Shown here piece after piece: positions 24,240 through 35,473 of a DNA stretch of 64,000 nucleotides. Origin of the DNA: Elephas maximus indicus (lineage: Eukaryota > Chordata > Mammalia > Proboscidea > Elephantidae); assembly GCF_024166365.1 (NCBI RefSeq), contig NC_064824.1, positions 50,630,608 to 50,694,607 on the forward strand, read 5' to 3'. Every line of letters starts with the position of its first letter. Within the stretch, counting starts at the first letter, position 1. The notes beneath the pieces were generated by a model, which did no database searches, was not told where the DNA came from, and worked only from the letters and a program-made list of their open reading frames with translations. The translations under genes were made by a program, and so were the position numbers.

Positions 24240-24752
24240 TACTGGTTTCCTAGAGCTGCCATGACAAAATACCGTAAACTGGGTGGCTTAAAACAACAGA
24301 AATTTATTCTGTCACAGTTCTAGAGGCTAGAAGTCTGAAATCAAGGTATTGGCAGGGTTGGATCTTTCTGAAGGCTCTGAGGGAGAAACTGTTCCATACC
24401 TCTCTCCTTTAGCTTCTAGTGGTTGCTGGTGATCCTTGGCTTGTAGTTGCATCATTTCAATCTCTTGTAGCTCTGTCTTCACATGGTCTTCTTAATTCTG
24501 TGTGTGTCTGTGTCTCCCTGTCTCTCTCTCCTTATAAGGATATCAGTGTTGGATTTAGGGCCCATCGTAATTCAGTAGGGTCACTATGAGTTGGAATCAA
24601 CTCGCCAGCAACAAGTTTGTTTTTTTCGGTCCTAATTCAGCACGGTATCAACCAAAACTTGATTTCATCTTCAGAGATCCTATTTCTAAATAAGGTACTA
24701 GGGGTTAGAACTTCAACATATTCTGGGGGGAGACACAATTCAACCTACAACA
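24240..24752 (-). mobile_element. MLT1-type LTR, minus orientation
   Basis: Reversed MLT1: ctagagctgccatgacaaaa...ggcttaaaacaacagaaatt, later agggcccatcgtaattcag and the end gagacacaattcaacctac. It is interrupted by a short RTE/AfroSINE tail. Confidence 0.85.
24574..24640 (+). mobile_element. RTE/AfroSINE tail inserted in the MLT1 LTR
   Basis: tagggtcactatgagttgga followed by atcaactcgccagcaac is the shared tail without a SINE body, so this is a strongly 5'-truncated insertion. The LTR phrase cctaattcag / gtaattcag on both sides marks the duplicated target. Confidence 0.75.
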
Positions 24753-24909
24753 CTGACCTTGTATTAACCACCTTGTTATAATCACTTACTAATTTTAGTA
24801 ATTTGGAGATTACATTGAATCTTCTATATACAAGTTATTTCATGAATAAAGACAATTGTACTTCTTCCTTTCCAATTTTTATGTGTTGCTTTTGTCTTGT
24901 TGTTACCGC

Positions 24910-25402
24910 TTATCTAAGGCAATATCAATATACCTGCTGATTTACTTCTAGCAAATAGAATACAGTAAAAGTAACTTCTGTGATTAGGTTACAAAAGGCT
25001 GTGACTTCCATCTTGCTAATACTCTCTCTTGCTGGAACTCTCTCTTCCTCTCTTACTTGCTCACTCCGATGAAGTAAACTGCCATGTTGTGAGATGTTCT
25101 ACAGAGAGAACCATGTGACAAGGAGCCAATGGAAGATTATCCAACAGTACACGATGGACTGAGGCCTCAGCCCAACAACTCCTGAGGGAATGAATTCTAC
25201 CAACAACCACGTGAGTGGGCTAGGAAGTGGATACTTTCCAGTTGAGACTCAAGATGACTGTAGTCTTGTGACAAACTCAGAGCCAGAGGACCCTGGTAAG
25301 CCAGACTCACATTTATGACCCACAAAAGCTCTGAGACAATAAATGCTTTAAGCCACTAAGTTTTGGGGTCAATTTTTTACACAGCAATAGATAACTAATA
25401 CA
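24910..25402 (+). mobile_element. MLT1-type LTR, plus orientation
   Basis: Typical MLT1 ending: gacaataaatgctttaagcc, actaagttttggggt, then acacagcaatagataacta. Upstream it has the gccatgttgtgag and gaggcctcagcccaacaa blocks. Confidence 0.8.
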
Positions 25403-25872
25403 GTCATTTCAAGACCAGTTGAAGAGGACTAACTCACTGAAGGACAATTTATAAAGGTGTGAGGAGGTGCACTAACTCAGTGCAGGCAGCGTAATAGTCA
25501 TTCCTCTCCCTAGACCTAGGGGACAGAGCACTTACCAGAATCTGAAAGGGGAGAGTAATGTAGGGAAAAGGCCAGCTTGAGAGGAACTGTGACCTTCTAT
25601 TGAGGGAAAAGTTAGCCTGAGGTAACCTTGCAGGGAAGGAGCGAGGAGAAGAAATGCCTTGACCTCCTTATTGTTCCTTCTTCTTGTCTCCTGCCAGTAC
25701 TCCCATTGGCTGAACCAAGTGGAAACCAAAAGTTATGACAGCCCTGTTGATGTTGTACAGCAGAAATCAGGATGGTGAAGAGGGAGGAGAGATTTGAAGG
25801 GGCACTGATGGGGTCATTTGACAATCTTCAGACTAGATTTTTGGAATTGATTTCCCCCAGCTTCATTATTTA
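25403..25872. other. Repeat-like sequence, family not assigned
   Basis: Contains ctcccattggctgaaccaag, reminiscent of ancient mammalian interspersed repeats, but I cannot name the family. No gene is visible. Confidence 0.35.
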
Positions 25873-26078
25873 CCTACCAGTTGCCATCAAGTTGATTCAG
25901 ACTCATGGCAACCCAATATGTGTCGCAGTAGACCTGTGTTCCGTAGGGTTTTCAATGGCTTATTTATCAGAAGTAAATCACGAGGGCTTTCTTTCTAGGC
26001 ACCTCTGGGTTTTCTTGAACCTCCAAACTTTTGGTTAGCAGCCCAGTGCGTTAACCCTTTGTACCAACCAGGGACTTC
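25873..26078 (-). mobile_element. AfroSINE, minus orientation
   Basis: Diverged long-type copy with the tail cagttgccatcaagttgatt, the tgtgttccgtagggttttca middle and the head end tttgtaccaaccagggactt. Confidence 0.87.
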
Positions 26079-27695
26079 CCAGTTTCATTAACAGACTTTG
26101 TTACTATTATTCTTTTGAGCATTGTCCTATTTACTTTACCTCGACAAGTTCACATAAGCCTTGGTTTCTCTTAAGATAATGCTTTTTGAAACTATTCTCT
26201 TTAAGTACCCCTGAATACTGAACCCCCAGGAGGTCTGAGAGAACAGCTTGGAATTTACTGTAGACATGAAATTTCTTCTAAGTTTCTTTTTGTTTGTTTA
26301 AGCTAAATAATTTATATGAGTTTTGATTACTACTGTACAAAACAGTTGTTTTGTTCTTATATATTAAAATTATTTCTAATAAGGAAAAATCAAAACTCAA
26401 AAAAATCTTACCTGTCTTTTTGGATCTATCAGTTTCCAAAAAATTGAGCAAAAACAAGATCATGGTTTTTATCTAGATCTGTAAAATATTAAAATCACAA
26501 ATGTTAAATTTTCACATTCCAAGCCTCTACTGTCATTTTTTCTACTGCTGTTTTAAAGTACTCTGTTTAGTGGGATACCAGTATTCCTGAAGGTGGTATC
26601 ACATGTTCAATAAGACTTGATTGATAATGGTGTTCCCCTTTTAGAGACTTAAAATCCACATTCAAATATTAGAAACAGTGAAAAATGCTGCAATTAAAAA
26701 AAGTCTGTTGGGGCTTTTATAGTTAAGTGTTTCTTAAACTTACTTGATCATAGAATCCTTTTCTGCTGAATATATTTAAATCTCACAAAACACTAAACAT
26801 AGTTGATAAAAGTTGGTCTAAGCTAAGGGAGCCGAAGTAATTAACCATGTCAAATATATCAGAGTTTTTCAAAGGAAGATTAGCTTTGTTTCTTAATTTA
26901 GAACTGATGTCTTTTGTTCAGTTCTTTCATGACCCTCTTCCTTTGTATTGGGTTCTTTGTTTATACCTATTTCGTGTTTATATCCCCGGCGCCTCCTGGT
27001 GCTTGACACATAGAAGGTACTCAACAAAAGGTGTATATTAAATTTGAAACATATTAAGCCTGCTAGTTAATCTTTATTTTCTTCAAGTTTCTGCTAGCAT
27101 CTTTTAGAACAGGGACCATTATTAACTCATCAAATGCAAACGTTTCTATTTGATACGAGATTTTGGAGAGAAGGAAGAGTTGATAAAATGAAAAACTATA
27201 ATGTTGTTTCGGAGTTTAATGTATAGAATTTCTGGGGGAGTTTAAAACAATTTATGAATGCAATTGGTCAGATACAAGCAAAGATGCCTGTCGTTTGGAA
27301 CATGTACTTTGAGATTATATTTTATCATGTGCTGATCTTGCCTATAAGGATAGTAAAGAAATAAGTGAAAAAACAGCCAGTGTTTCAAGTCACGTACTGA
27401 CATCTAGTGTGTGTAGGAGACAATATGCTGGATTCACACATTCACCTGACTCTCAAAAGATAGAGCTTTTTATTTTAATGTTTTAAGGTTATTGTCTGGA
27501 AATTATAAAGCAGAGGGAGTGATAACTTTTGCTTATATTTAAAAGCCTGAAATTGTTCGTAATAAGTAATTATGACAGATGGTGAATATTGGGTAAGATA
27601 TTGAAAGAAATGTGAATATATTGATTTTGAGTAGATTGAATTCATTGTTAAAAGTATTGTTGTGGATGGTCAGTTGGTTGCTTCTATCCAAAGAA
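26079..27695. other. Mostly unassigned, with a probable L2 3' end at 26900-27055
   Basis: The segment near 26980-27030 (ggcgcctcctggtgcttgac...acatagaaggtactcaac) resembles an L2 3' end in plus orientation. The remainder shows no gene, RNA or recognised repeat. Confidence 0.45.
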
Positions 27696-27888
27696 ACCAG
27701 TTGACATGGAATGGACTTTGACTCATGGCAATCCCATGTCTGCCAGAGTAGAACTGGGCTCCATAGGGTTTTCAATGGCTGATTTTTTTGTAAGCAGATT
27801 GTCAGCCCTTTCTTCTGAGGTACCTCTAACATTTTGGTTAACAGCTGAGCACATTAACCCTTTGCATTACGCAGGGACTACTGTATGC
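27696..27888 (-). mobile_element. AfroSINE, minus orientation
   Basis: Diverged long-type copy: gttgacatggaatggacttt tail, gaactgggctccatagggtt middle, and tttgcattacgcagggact head end. Confidence 0.85.
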
Positions 27889-27898
27889 AAATAGCAGG

Positions 27899-28316
27899 TG
27901 TCTTAGTTATCTGGTCTGCTGCTATAGCAGACATCTCGCAAGGGAAGGCTTTAACAAACAAATTTATTTTTTCATAGTTTGGGAGACTAGAAGCCTGAAC
28001 TCAGAGCACCAGCTCCAGGAAAAGGTTTTCTCTCTCTTTTGGCTCTGGAGGAAGGTCCTTGTCTCTTCAGCTTCTGCTTCTTGGTTCCTGGGAGATATCC
28101 ATGTGTCTTGGCATCTATCTTACCCCACCTCTCTTGCTAGCTTGCATTTTTTTCTCTTTTATATCTCAAAAGAGATTGACTTGAGATACACCCTACACTA
28201 ATCCTGCTGCATTAACATAACAAAGACAACCCATTCCCAAATGTGATTATAACCACAGGCATAGAGGTGAGGATTTACAACACATATTTTTGGAGGACAT
28301 AATTCAATCCAGAACA
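27899..28316 (-). mobile_element. Solo MaLR-type LTR, minus orientation
   Basis: 418 bp from tgtcttagttatctgg to aattcaatccagaaca, flanked by gcagg and gcagt (5 bp, one mismatch). It matches the older LTR type of the 6971-10257 provirus, with the reversed tataaaag motif near 28158. Confidence 0.85.
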
Positions 28317-28345
28317 GCAGTTGTCAAATTCCAGAATTTAACTCT

Positions 28346-28387
28346 GTGTATATATGTGTGTGCGTGTGTGTGTGACAGAGAGAGAGA
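28346..28387 (+). repeat. (TG)n/(GA)n microsatellite
   Basis: Short interrupted TA/TG run followed by GAGAGAGA. Confidence 0.85.
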
Positions 28388-28526
28388 ATGTGGTTTAGCC
28401 AAGAGGGCAGCTGACTCTCAAACCTGACGCTAGCGATAGGCCTTTCTTTTCGGCTTAGTGGATTATAATGTTGTTCAGGAAGAAGCCCAGTTTCATTTCA
28501 TTAATTTTAAATTTTTAGTTAAGACC

Positions 28527-28717
28527 CAAAAAACTAACCAAACCAACTGCTGTCAAATCAATTCCGACTCATAGCAAACCACAGGGTTTCCAAGGCTGTG
28601 AAGCTTTACGGAAGCAGGCTGCCACATCTTCCTCCTGAGAAGTGGCTGGTGGGTTCCAATTGCTGACCTTTCCATTAGCAGCCGAGTGCTTAACCACTGC
28701 ACCACCACAGCTCCTTT
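28527..28717 (-). mobile_element. AfroSINE, minus orientation
   Basis: Copy with the extra middle block (cggaagcaggctgccacatc). Tail ccaaccaactgctgtcaaat; head end gcaccaccacagctcctt. Confidence 0.9.
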
Positions 28718-30225
28718 TAGTTAAGACAAAGGACCTAATTTGGCTTTTAGTGAGATTTATTTTTACCATTAAATATATTTTTCTTATTCCTCATCTACAC
28801 TATGTTTTGTTTGATTTTACTTATTTGGTGAATGTTTTGGTACCAATACGAGGACTCATCTCACAGGAGGCGTGACCCTTTAGAGTCTCAGAGAATTAGA
28901 GAAGGAACAGAGTATTTGATTGCGGGCAGAAAATGTTCCAGTCCAAGTGTGACTCAGAGAATACAAATCTCACAAATGATTTATTTTAAGCCACAGTATT
29001 ACAATATCTTTTTCAGTCTCATCCTAATTTCATCTCCCTACCCAAATCAAAAAGATAATTCTAACAAATGGGGGCAAAAGGAAAGATGTCTGATTTATAT
29101 ATCATTTCCACAGGCCTTTTCTGGTCCTTCGACATTCTGTTACTTACACCGCCACCACATAGGCTATGGCCAGAATTGGTAGTTTCCCAAGCTGTGTGCC
29201 TTTATTCAGCAAGTGTTCACCAAATGTCTATGCCATACCAAGAACAATTCTAGGCTCAGATACAAGCACTGGCCTTGAGGAGCTTATATGCTATTTGGGA
29301 GACTGAAAACCAGCACATATATAAAGGAAACAGGGATACTAGGGAATGTAGGTTGAAGAGGTGCTATTTTACACAGAGTGCTCAGGAAAGCCCTTGGTGA
29401 TGAGGTAGCATTCGAGTGAGTCAGATGAGGCATTTAAGAGAATAATGTTCCAGGCAGCTGGAACACCATGTACAAAGGCAAGAGTGTACCTGGCATGCTT
29501 TAGGAACAGTACAATGCATGATGTACTTGGAGTGGGAAGAGAGAGAGAGGAAGGAGATGAGTTCAGAAAGCTAGCAGGGAGCCATATCATAAAGACATTG
29601 AAGGACTGATGCCACTGGAGGGTTCTAAGCAGTGGAGATTCATGATCTAAATTGTATGGTAAAAGGATCACTCTGGCTGTTTTCTTTGGTGCAAGGGCAG
29701 TAGCAGGAGGACCTGTTAGGAACTACAGCAATAGTACAGAGAGGTCAGCTAGGGGCTTAAATCAGAGTATAACAGTAACTGTGAAAGTGATGAGAGAAGT
29801 AAGCCAATTCTGGATATATTTTGAAACAGAATTGGCTGACAGTTTAGATTTGAGATATAAAAGAAAGGGAGGCATAAAGGAGGACTCCAAGATGACATTT
29901 AACTTTGTGTGGGTTCAAACAGCTGGAAAGAGGAAGTTGCTAATTACAGAAGCAGCAGGTTTGTGGGAAAGATCAAGATCCCAGTTTTGGACAAGTTAAC
30001 TTTGAGAAATATATTCTACACCCCAATGTAGATGTCAACAGGGATTTTTATGTATATAAAATCCTGGAGTTCAGGATAAAGGCCTAGGCTGGAGATATAA
30101 ATTTGGGAGACACAGGATTTAAATGGTATTTGAAGCCAAGAAATTAGATGAGATCACCTAGGGAAGTGTAGGTGGAAAAGACTCAAGGTCTGAGATGGAA
30201 CTCCAGGGCCCTCCGATATCTACAG

Positions 30226-30406
30226 CAGTAGTTCTCAGCCTGGCTGCACATGAGAATCACCTGGGGATCTTTAACAAATGCCTAAGCCTGTGCCCCATCC
30301 CCCAGAGATTCTGATTTAATTGGTCTGGTTGAAGCCTGGGCATTGATGCATTTTGAAAGCTTACCAGGTGATTCTCATGTGCAGCTGGCGTTGGGAAAGC
30401 CTGGAT
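30226..30406 (+). mobile_element. MER5A (hAT-Charlie) non-autonomous DNA transposon
   Basis: About 180 bp: agtagttctcagcctggctg...gaatcacctggggatcttt...cagagattctgatttaattg...gtgattctcatgtgcagc, ending with the inverted counterpart of the start. It interrupts the L2. Confidence 0.88.
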
Positions 30407-30586
30407 TAGAGGCTGGAGGGATGTGAATGAATCAGCAAAGGAAACAGTGTGGTCAGCGAGGTAAGCAGAGAACAAGACAGTGGTGTTGGCAGATTTCAAT
30501 TGAAGAAGCTATTTCAAGAAAGAGGGAGTGACCAGTCAAATATTGATGAGAGGAAGAAAATGGACCCCTGTGTGGTGTTTGACAAA

Positions 30587-30784
30587 GAAGCCCTGGTGAC
30601 ACAGTGGTGAAGTGGTTGGTTGCTAACTGAAGAGTCAGTGGTTTGAACCTACCAGCTACTCTGTGGGAGAAAGATGTAGCTCTCTTCTTCCATAAAGACT
30701 TACAGCCTTGGAAACCCAATGAGGCAGTTCTACTCTGTCCTATTGGGGCACCATGAGTTGTAATTGACCCGACAGCAACGGGTG
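30587..30784 (+). mobile_element. AfroSINE, plus orientation, inside L2
   Basis: Copy with the extra middle block (ggagaaagatgtagctctct): head aagccctggtgacacagtgg, tail gttgtaattgacccgacagc. L2 continues on both sides. Confidence 0.92.
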
Positions 30785-31361
30785 ATGTGTGGCAACGTGG
30801 AGGCTACTTTTGGGCAAGAACAGACTAATTGGAGATGTAGAGACAAAAGCCTGATTGAAGCAGGTACAAGAGAGAATGAGAGAAGTGGAGAGAGGAAGAA
30901 TAGCTTCCTTCAGAAACTTTGCTTTAACTATGGAGAAATGGGTGGAAAGTATGGGGATGTAGAGTTGAAGGAGAATTTTCTATCTATCCATCTATGTATA
31001 TATCTATCTATTTTGATAGGAGATACTGAAATATGTACACTCATGGGAATATTCTAGCAGACAGGAAGAAATTAATAAGACAGAGGAAGGAGAAATTCCT
31101 AGAAGAATGCCTCTGAGTATGGAAGAGGGGTTGGATCTAGTGCACAAGTGAAGGGGGTGGCTATAGATTAGAGTCCAAGCAGGTCTTCCACAGGTAACAG
31201 GAAGGAAGGCAGAGTGTGTGGTCACAGGCTGAGGTGGGCTGGGAAATGCAGTGCAACATCTCTCCTTCTGTCTTCCTTCTTTCTCAATAAAATAGAAATC
31301 CAGGGGAGAGAATGACAGTTCTCTAGGAGAGAGGAAAAGTGAATGGACTAAGAGCACATGA

Positions 31362-31745
31362 GACCTATTGTTAGTTGCATTGGCTCCAACTCATGATGAC
31401 CTAATATACAACACGACAAAACATCATCTGGTCCTCCACCATCTTCATTATTGCTGATGTATTTGAGTCCATTGTTGTGGCCATTGTGTAATGCTTTTCA
31501 ACCTAGGAGGCTTATCTTCCAGCACTATGTAAGACAATATTCTGTTGTGACCCATATGATTTTCACTGGCTAATTTTTGGAAGTAGATTACCAGGTCTCT
31601 CTGGTTTTAGTCCAGAGGCTCAGCTGAAATCTGTTCACCATTGCTGACCCTACTGGCATTTGATATATCGGTGGCATAGCTTCCAGCATCATAGCAACAT
31701 GTAAGCCATCACAGTACAACAAATTGACAGATGTGTAGTGGGCTT
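31362..31745 (-). mobile_element. Internally deleted RTE (5' end joined to 3' end)
   Basis: Reading on the minus strand, about 255 bp of RTE 5' UTR (31491-31745, matching 35474-35720) is joined to about 130 bp of the RTE 3' end (31362-31490, matching 33361-33500), with the endonuclease and reverse transcriptase region missing. This is the architecture of a non-autonomous RTE derivative. The exact junction is approximate. Confidence 0.7.
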
Positions 31746-31751
31746 GAGAGT

Positions 31752-31960
31752 GTTTTTGTTGTTGGGTGCTGTCAAGTTGATTGTGACTCATAGTAACTCC
31801 ATGTGACAGAGTAGAGCTGCCTCATAGGGCTTTCAATGGCTGCAATCTGTATCAGGAGGAGATTGCCATTTTTTCTTCTCATGGAACAGCTAGGTGGGTT
31901 CAAATTGCTAGCCTTTCAGTTAGCAGCTGGGTGCTTAACCACAGTGCCACCAGGGCTGCT
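31752..31960 (-). mobile_element. AfroSINE, minus orientation
   Basis: Tail tgttgttgggtgctgtcaag (very RTE-like), extra middle block, head end aaccacagtgccaccagggc. Confidence 0.92.
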
Positions 31961-31971
31961 TGGCATAAGAT

Positions 31972-32174
31972 TGTTATTGAGTGCTGTCTAGTCGATTTTG
32001 ACTCATAGTGACCCAACATGACAGAGTAGAACAGCCCCATAGAGTTTCCTAGGCTATATTCATTATGGAAGCAGATCTCCATGTCTTTCTCCTGCAGAGC
32101 TGCTGGGTGGGTTCGAACTGCCAACCTCTCAGTTAGCAGCTAAGTGCTTAACTGTTGCACCACCAGGGCTCCTT
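31972..32174 (-). mobile_element. AfroSINE, minus orientation
   Basis: Second of two adjacent copies in the same orientation: tail attgagtgctgtctagtcga, head end gttgcaccaccagggctcc. Confidence 0.92.
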
Positions 32175-32827
32175 AGGCATGAGATTAGTGCTCATGAAAT
32201 TAAATTTATGCCGGTTGGCACAGCTATGTATTTTCACCAACCAGTCAGCTGTGTGCATACAGGTTCACAGTAAGTGAAGTGAATAAGTAAGAGTTGATTT
32301 AACTAAAGTTGGGGTTTTGTCAAATGCATACAGCAAAACAAGATAGGAGCAGGTGTTTTCTGTATGAATACAAGAAAATGTTTATAATCATGAAACATAG
32401 GATCTTATATTGGTAAGAGAGAAGTTGCGACAGTGTGGCGGTAAGCCACAGGAATAGATGATCAGCTAAAATAAATCAGGTCCCAATGGTGTTGAAGGGT
32501 TCATTGGAGACTGGGTATTAAAATTAGTTCGCTGGAAAGACAAAGTTGTGGTCAGAGAGCAGACTGCTTAAAAGTGAGATTATAGAAGAGACACAGTTAT
32601 TGGTAACATGTGTGTGACTTACTGTATAACCATAGGAAAGAGGGGCTGAGATACTGTGGTGACAGCATTGGTGGAGGAGGAGGACATAATGAATTGAGAG
32701 GTCTGGCAATTGGAAGTATTATCTATAAGGATACTGAAACTACTAAGCATTGGAGAAAACGACAATGAACTAGGTGCTCAGTTTTCAAGAAAAAGGGGAA
32801 TGACCTTGGGTTTATAGTTGACTGTCA
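32175..32827 (-). mobile_element. Probable further L2 sequence, minus orientation
   Basis: 32390-32790 has the G/A-rich texture and phrases (gtggtcagagagcagactgc) of reversed L2 ORF2 and probably continues the L2 at 29185-31340. 32175-32389 is unassigned. Confidence 0.45.
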
Positions 32828-32890
32828 CAAAGCTATGTGGTCGCTATGAATCAGAATCAACTCAACGGCACTGGGTTTTTGGTTTTTGGG
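32828..32890 (+). mobile_element. AfroSINE 3' tail fragment
   Basis: ggtcgctatgaatcagaatc then aactcaacggcactggg and a T/G-rich end; SINE body absent. Confidence 0.8.
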
Positions 32891-33117
32891 TAACAAAGCA
32901 AAGTAGCAGATGATGTAGGCTGATGGTTTGAGCTTTGAAGCTGGGCTTTGAGGATTGTGGTCTGAAAGCAACAATGAAGAACATGAAGAGCATAAGCATC
33001 ACCTCCAGGCACAACAAGCAGAAGCTATGGAAGAGAAAACCTCCATCACTTGAGAGGGCTACAGATTTTTCACACCAGATGAGAGCAAAAGCAATGTTTG
33101 GAAATTCATTGATAGAA

Positions 33118-33360
33118 ATAATATGGTTCAGAGTGGAGCCTAATTGTCTATATTTCAGCCAGCTCCTTTGCTTACTGGCTTCATAATGTCAATGCCTTAG
33201 TGGTTTGGCTTCTTCATCTATGAAACTGGGAGAATAACAGTATCTGCCTCATAGGGTTTTTGTGCAGAGTGAATGAGTTAATACTTGCTAAAACATTTCA
33301 GATAACACCTGGCACATAGTAATAGTATGCAATTATTAAATGTTAGTTATAATGATGATT
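33118..33360 (+). mobile_element. MIR SINE
   Basis: Classic MIR 3' half: cttcatctatgaaactggga, ctcatagggtttttgtgcag, then acacctggcacatagtaa and the tgttagttataatgatgatt end. The RTE inserted into its tail. Confidence 0.8.
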
Positions 33361-35470
33361 GTTGTTGTTAGGTGCCGTCGAGTCAGTTCTGACTCATAGC
33401 AACCCTATGCACAACAGAACGAAGCACTGCCCAGTCCTGTGCTATCCTTGCAATTGTTGTTATGCTTGAGCTCATCATTGCAGACACTGTGTCAATCCAC
33501 CTCGTTGAGGGTCTTCCTCTTTTCTGCTGACCCTGTACTTTACCAAGCATGATGTCCTTCTCCAAGGACTGATCCCGCCTAACAACATGTCCAAAGTATG
33601 TAAGATGCAGTCTCGCCATCCTTCTAAGGAGCATTCTGGTTGCACTTATTCCAAGACAGATTTGTTCATTCTTTTGGCAGTCCATGGTATATTCAATATT
33701 CTTTGTCAACACCAAAATTCAAAGGCGTCAATTCTTCGGTCTTCCTTACTCATTGTACAGCTTTCACACGAGTATGATGCAATTGAAAATACCATGGCTT
33801 GGGTCAGGTGCACCTTACTCTTCAAGGGGACATCTTTGCTTTTCAACACTTTAAAGAGGTCCTTTAAAGCAGATTTACCCAATGCAATGAGTCTTTTGAT
33901 TTCTTGGCGGCTGCTTCCATGGCTGTTGATTGTGCATCCAAGTAAAATGAAATCCTTGACAACTTCAGTCTTTTTTCCATTTATCACGATGTTGCTTACT
34001 GGTCCAGTTGTGAGGACTTTTGTTTTCTTTATGTTGAGGTGCAATCCATATTGAAGGCTGTGGTCTCTAATCTTCATCAGTAAGTGCTTCAAGTCCTCTT
34101 CACTTTCAGCAAGCAAGGTTGTGTCATCTGCATAATGCAGGTTGTTAAAGAGTCTTCTTCCAATCCTGATGCCTCATTCTTCTTCATATAGTCTGGCTTC
34201 TCAGATTATTTGCTCAGCATATGGATTGAATAGGTATGGTGAAACCCCAACACACAGCTTTCCTGACTTTAAACCACTCAGTATCTCCTTGTTCTGTCGG
34301 AATGGCTGCCTCTTGATCTACATACAGGTTCCTCATGAGCACAACTAAGTGTTCTGGAATTCCCATTCTTCTCAATGTTATCCATAATTTGTTATGATCC
34401 ACACAGTCAAATACCTCTGCATAGTCAATAAAACACAGGTAAACCTCCTTCTGGTATTCTCTGCTTTCAGCCAGGATTCATCTGACATTAGCAATGATAT
34501 TCCTGGTTTCACATGCTTTTCTGAAGCCAGCCTGAATTTCTGGCAGTTCCCTGTCAATATACTGCTGCAGCCGTTTTTGAATGATCTTCAGCAAAACTTT
34601 GTTTGTGTGTGATATTAATGATATTGTTCTATAATTTCTACATTCAGTTGGATTACATTTCTTGGGAATAGGCATAAATATGGATCTCTTCCAGTCAGTT
34701 GGCCAGGAAGCTGTCTTCCACATTTCTTGGCATAGACGAGTGAGCACCTCCAGTGCTGCATTTGTTTGTTGAAACATCTCAATTGATATTCCATCAATTC
34801 CTGGAGCATTGTTTTTCGCCAATGCCTTCAGAGCAGCTTGGACTTCTTCCTTCAGTACCATTGGTTCCTGATCATATGCTACCTCTTGAAGTGGTTGAAC
34901 ATTGACTAATTCTTTTTGGTATAATGACTCTGTGTATTCCTTCCATCTTCTTTTGATGTTTCCTGCCTCGTTTAATATTTTCCCCATAGAATCCTTCACT
35001 ATTGCAACTCGAAGCTTGAATTTTTTCCTCAGTTCCTTCAGCTTGAGAAATGCAGAGTATGTTCTTCCTTTTAGTTTTCTATTTCCAGCTCTTTGCATGT
35101 GTCATTATAATACTTTCCTTTGTCTTCTCGAGCCGCCCTTTGAAATGTTCTATTCAGTTCTTTTACTTCATCATTTCTTCCTTTTGCTTTAGCTGCTCGA
35201 TGTTCGAGAGCAAGTTTCAGAGTCTCCTTCGACATCCATCTTGGTCTTTTCTTTCTTTTCTGTCTTTTCAATGGCCTCTTTCTTTCTTTATGTATGATGT
35301 CCTTGATGTCATTCCACAACTCGTCTGGTCTTCAGTCACTAGTGTTCAGTTCGTCAAATCTATTCTTGAGATGGTCTCTAAATTCAGGTGGAATGTACTT
35401 AAGGTCATATTTTGGCTCTTGTGGACTTGCTCTGATTTTCTTCAGTTTCAGCTTGAACTTGCATATGAGC
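33361..35470 (-). pseudogene. RTE reverse transcriptase (decayed)
   Basis: Reverse transcriptase from an RTE clade element, broken into frames at 35071-35319, 34478-35098, 34214-34402, 33706-34116 and 33383-33715 (minus strand). In element order these show the linker (RWMSKETL), the RT finger and palm motifs (WKRSIFMPIPKK, NYRTISLISH, QAGFRKA), the catalytic YADD encoded at 34123-34134, and the C-terminal RRIDAFEFWC and YFGHVVRRDQSLEKD motifs. Stops and frameshifts make it non-functional. The catalytic first aspartate region near 34400-34440 falls between frames. The 3' end ctaacaacaac matches AfroSINE tails. Confidence 0.93.
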
Positions 35471-35473
35471 AAG

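Larger units (their letters stand above)
22400..24909 (-). mobile_element. Ancient L1 ORF2, minus orientation, with nested insertions
   Basis: The three pieces 22400-22861, 23529-24239 and 24753-24909 read in order as reversed L1 ORF2 (for example cttggtattgtcggactttt near 22475 and tttattcctaggtatttttt near 24113). They are separated by a younger L1 3' end and an MLT1 LTR. No open frame remains. Confidence 0.8.
29185..31340 (-). mobile_element. Long L2 element, minus orientation, nested
   Basis: About 1.7 kb of L2 once insertions are removed. The reversed 3' end (caagtgttcaccaaatgtct...aggagcttatatgctatttg) is followed by G/A-rich reversed ORF2 (aaggatcactctggctgttt, gaggactccaagatgacatt). 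Reading resumes after MER5A and again after an AfroSINE. The ORF is fully decayed; the 115-aa plus-strand frame at 29652 is not a gene. Confidence 0.72.

Noticed and set aside
29652..29999. 115-aa plus-strand frame as a small gene
   Set aside because: It lies antisense in a decayed L2 element and has no start context or domain.
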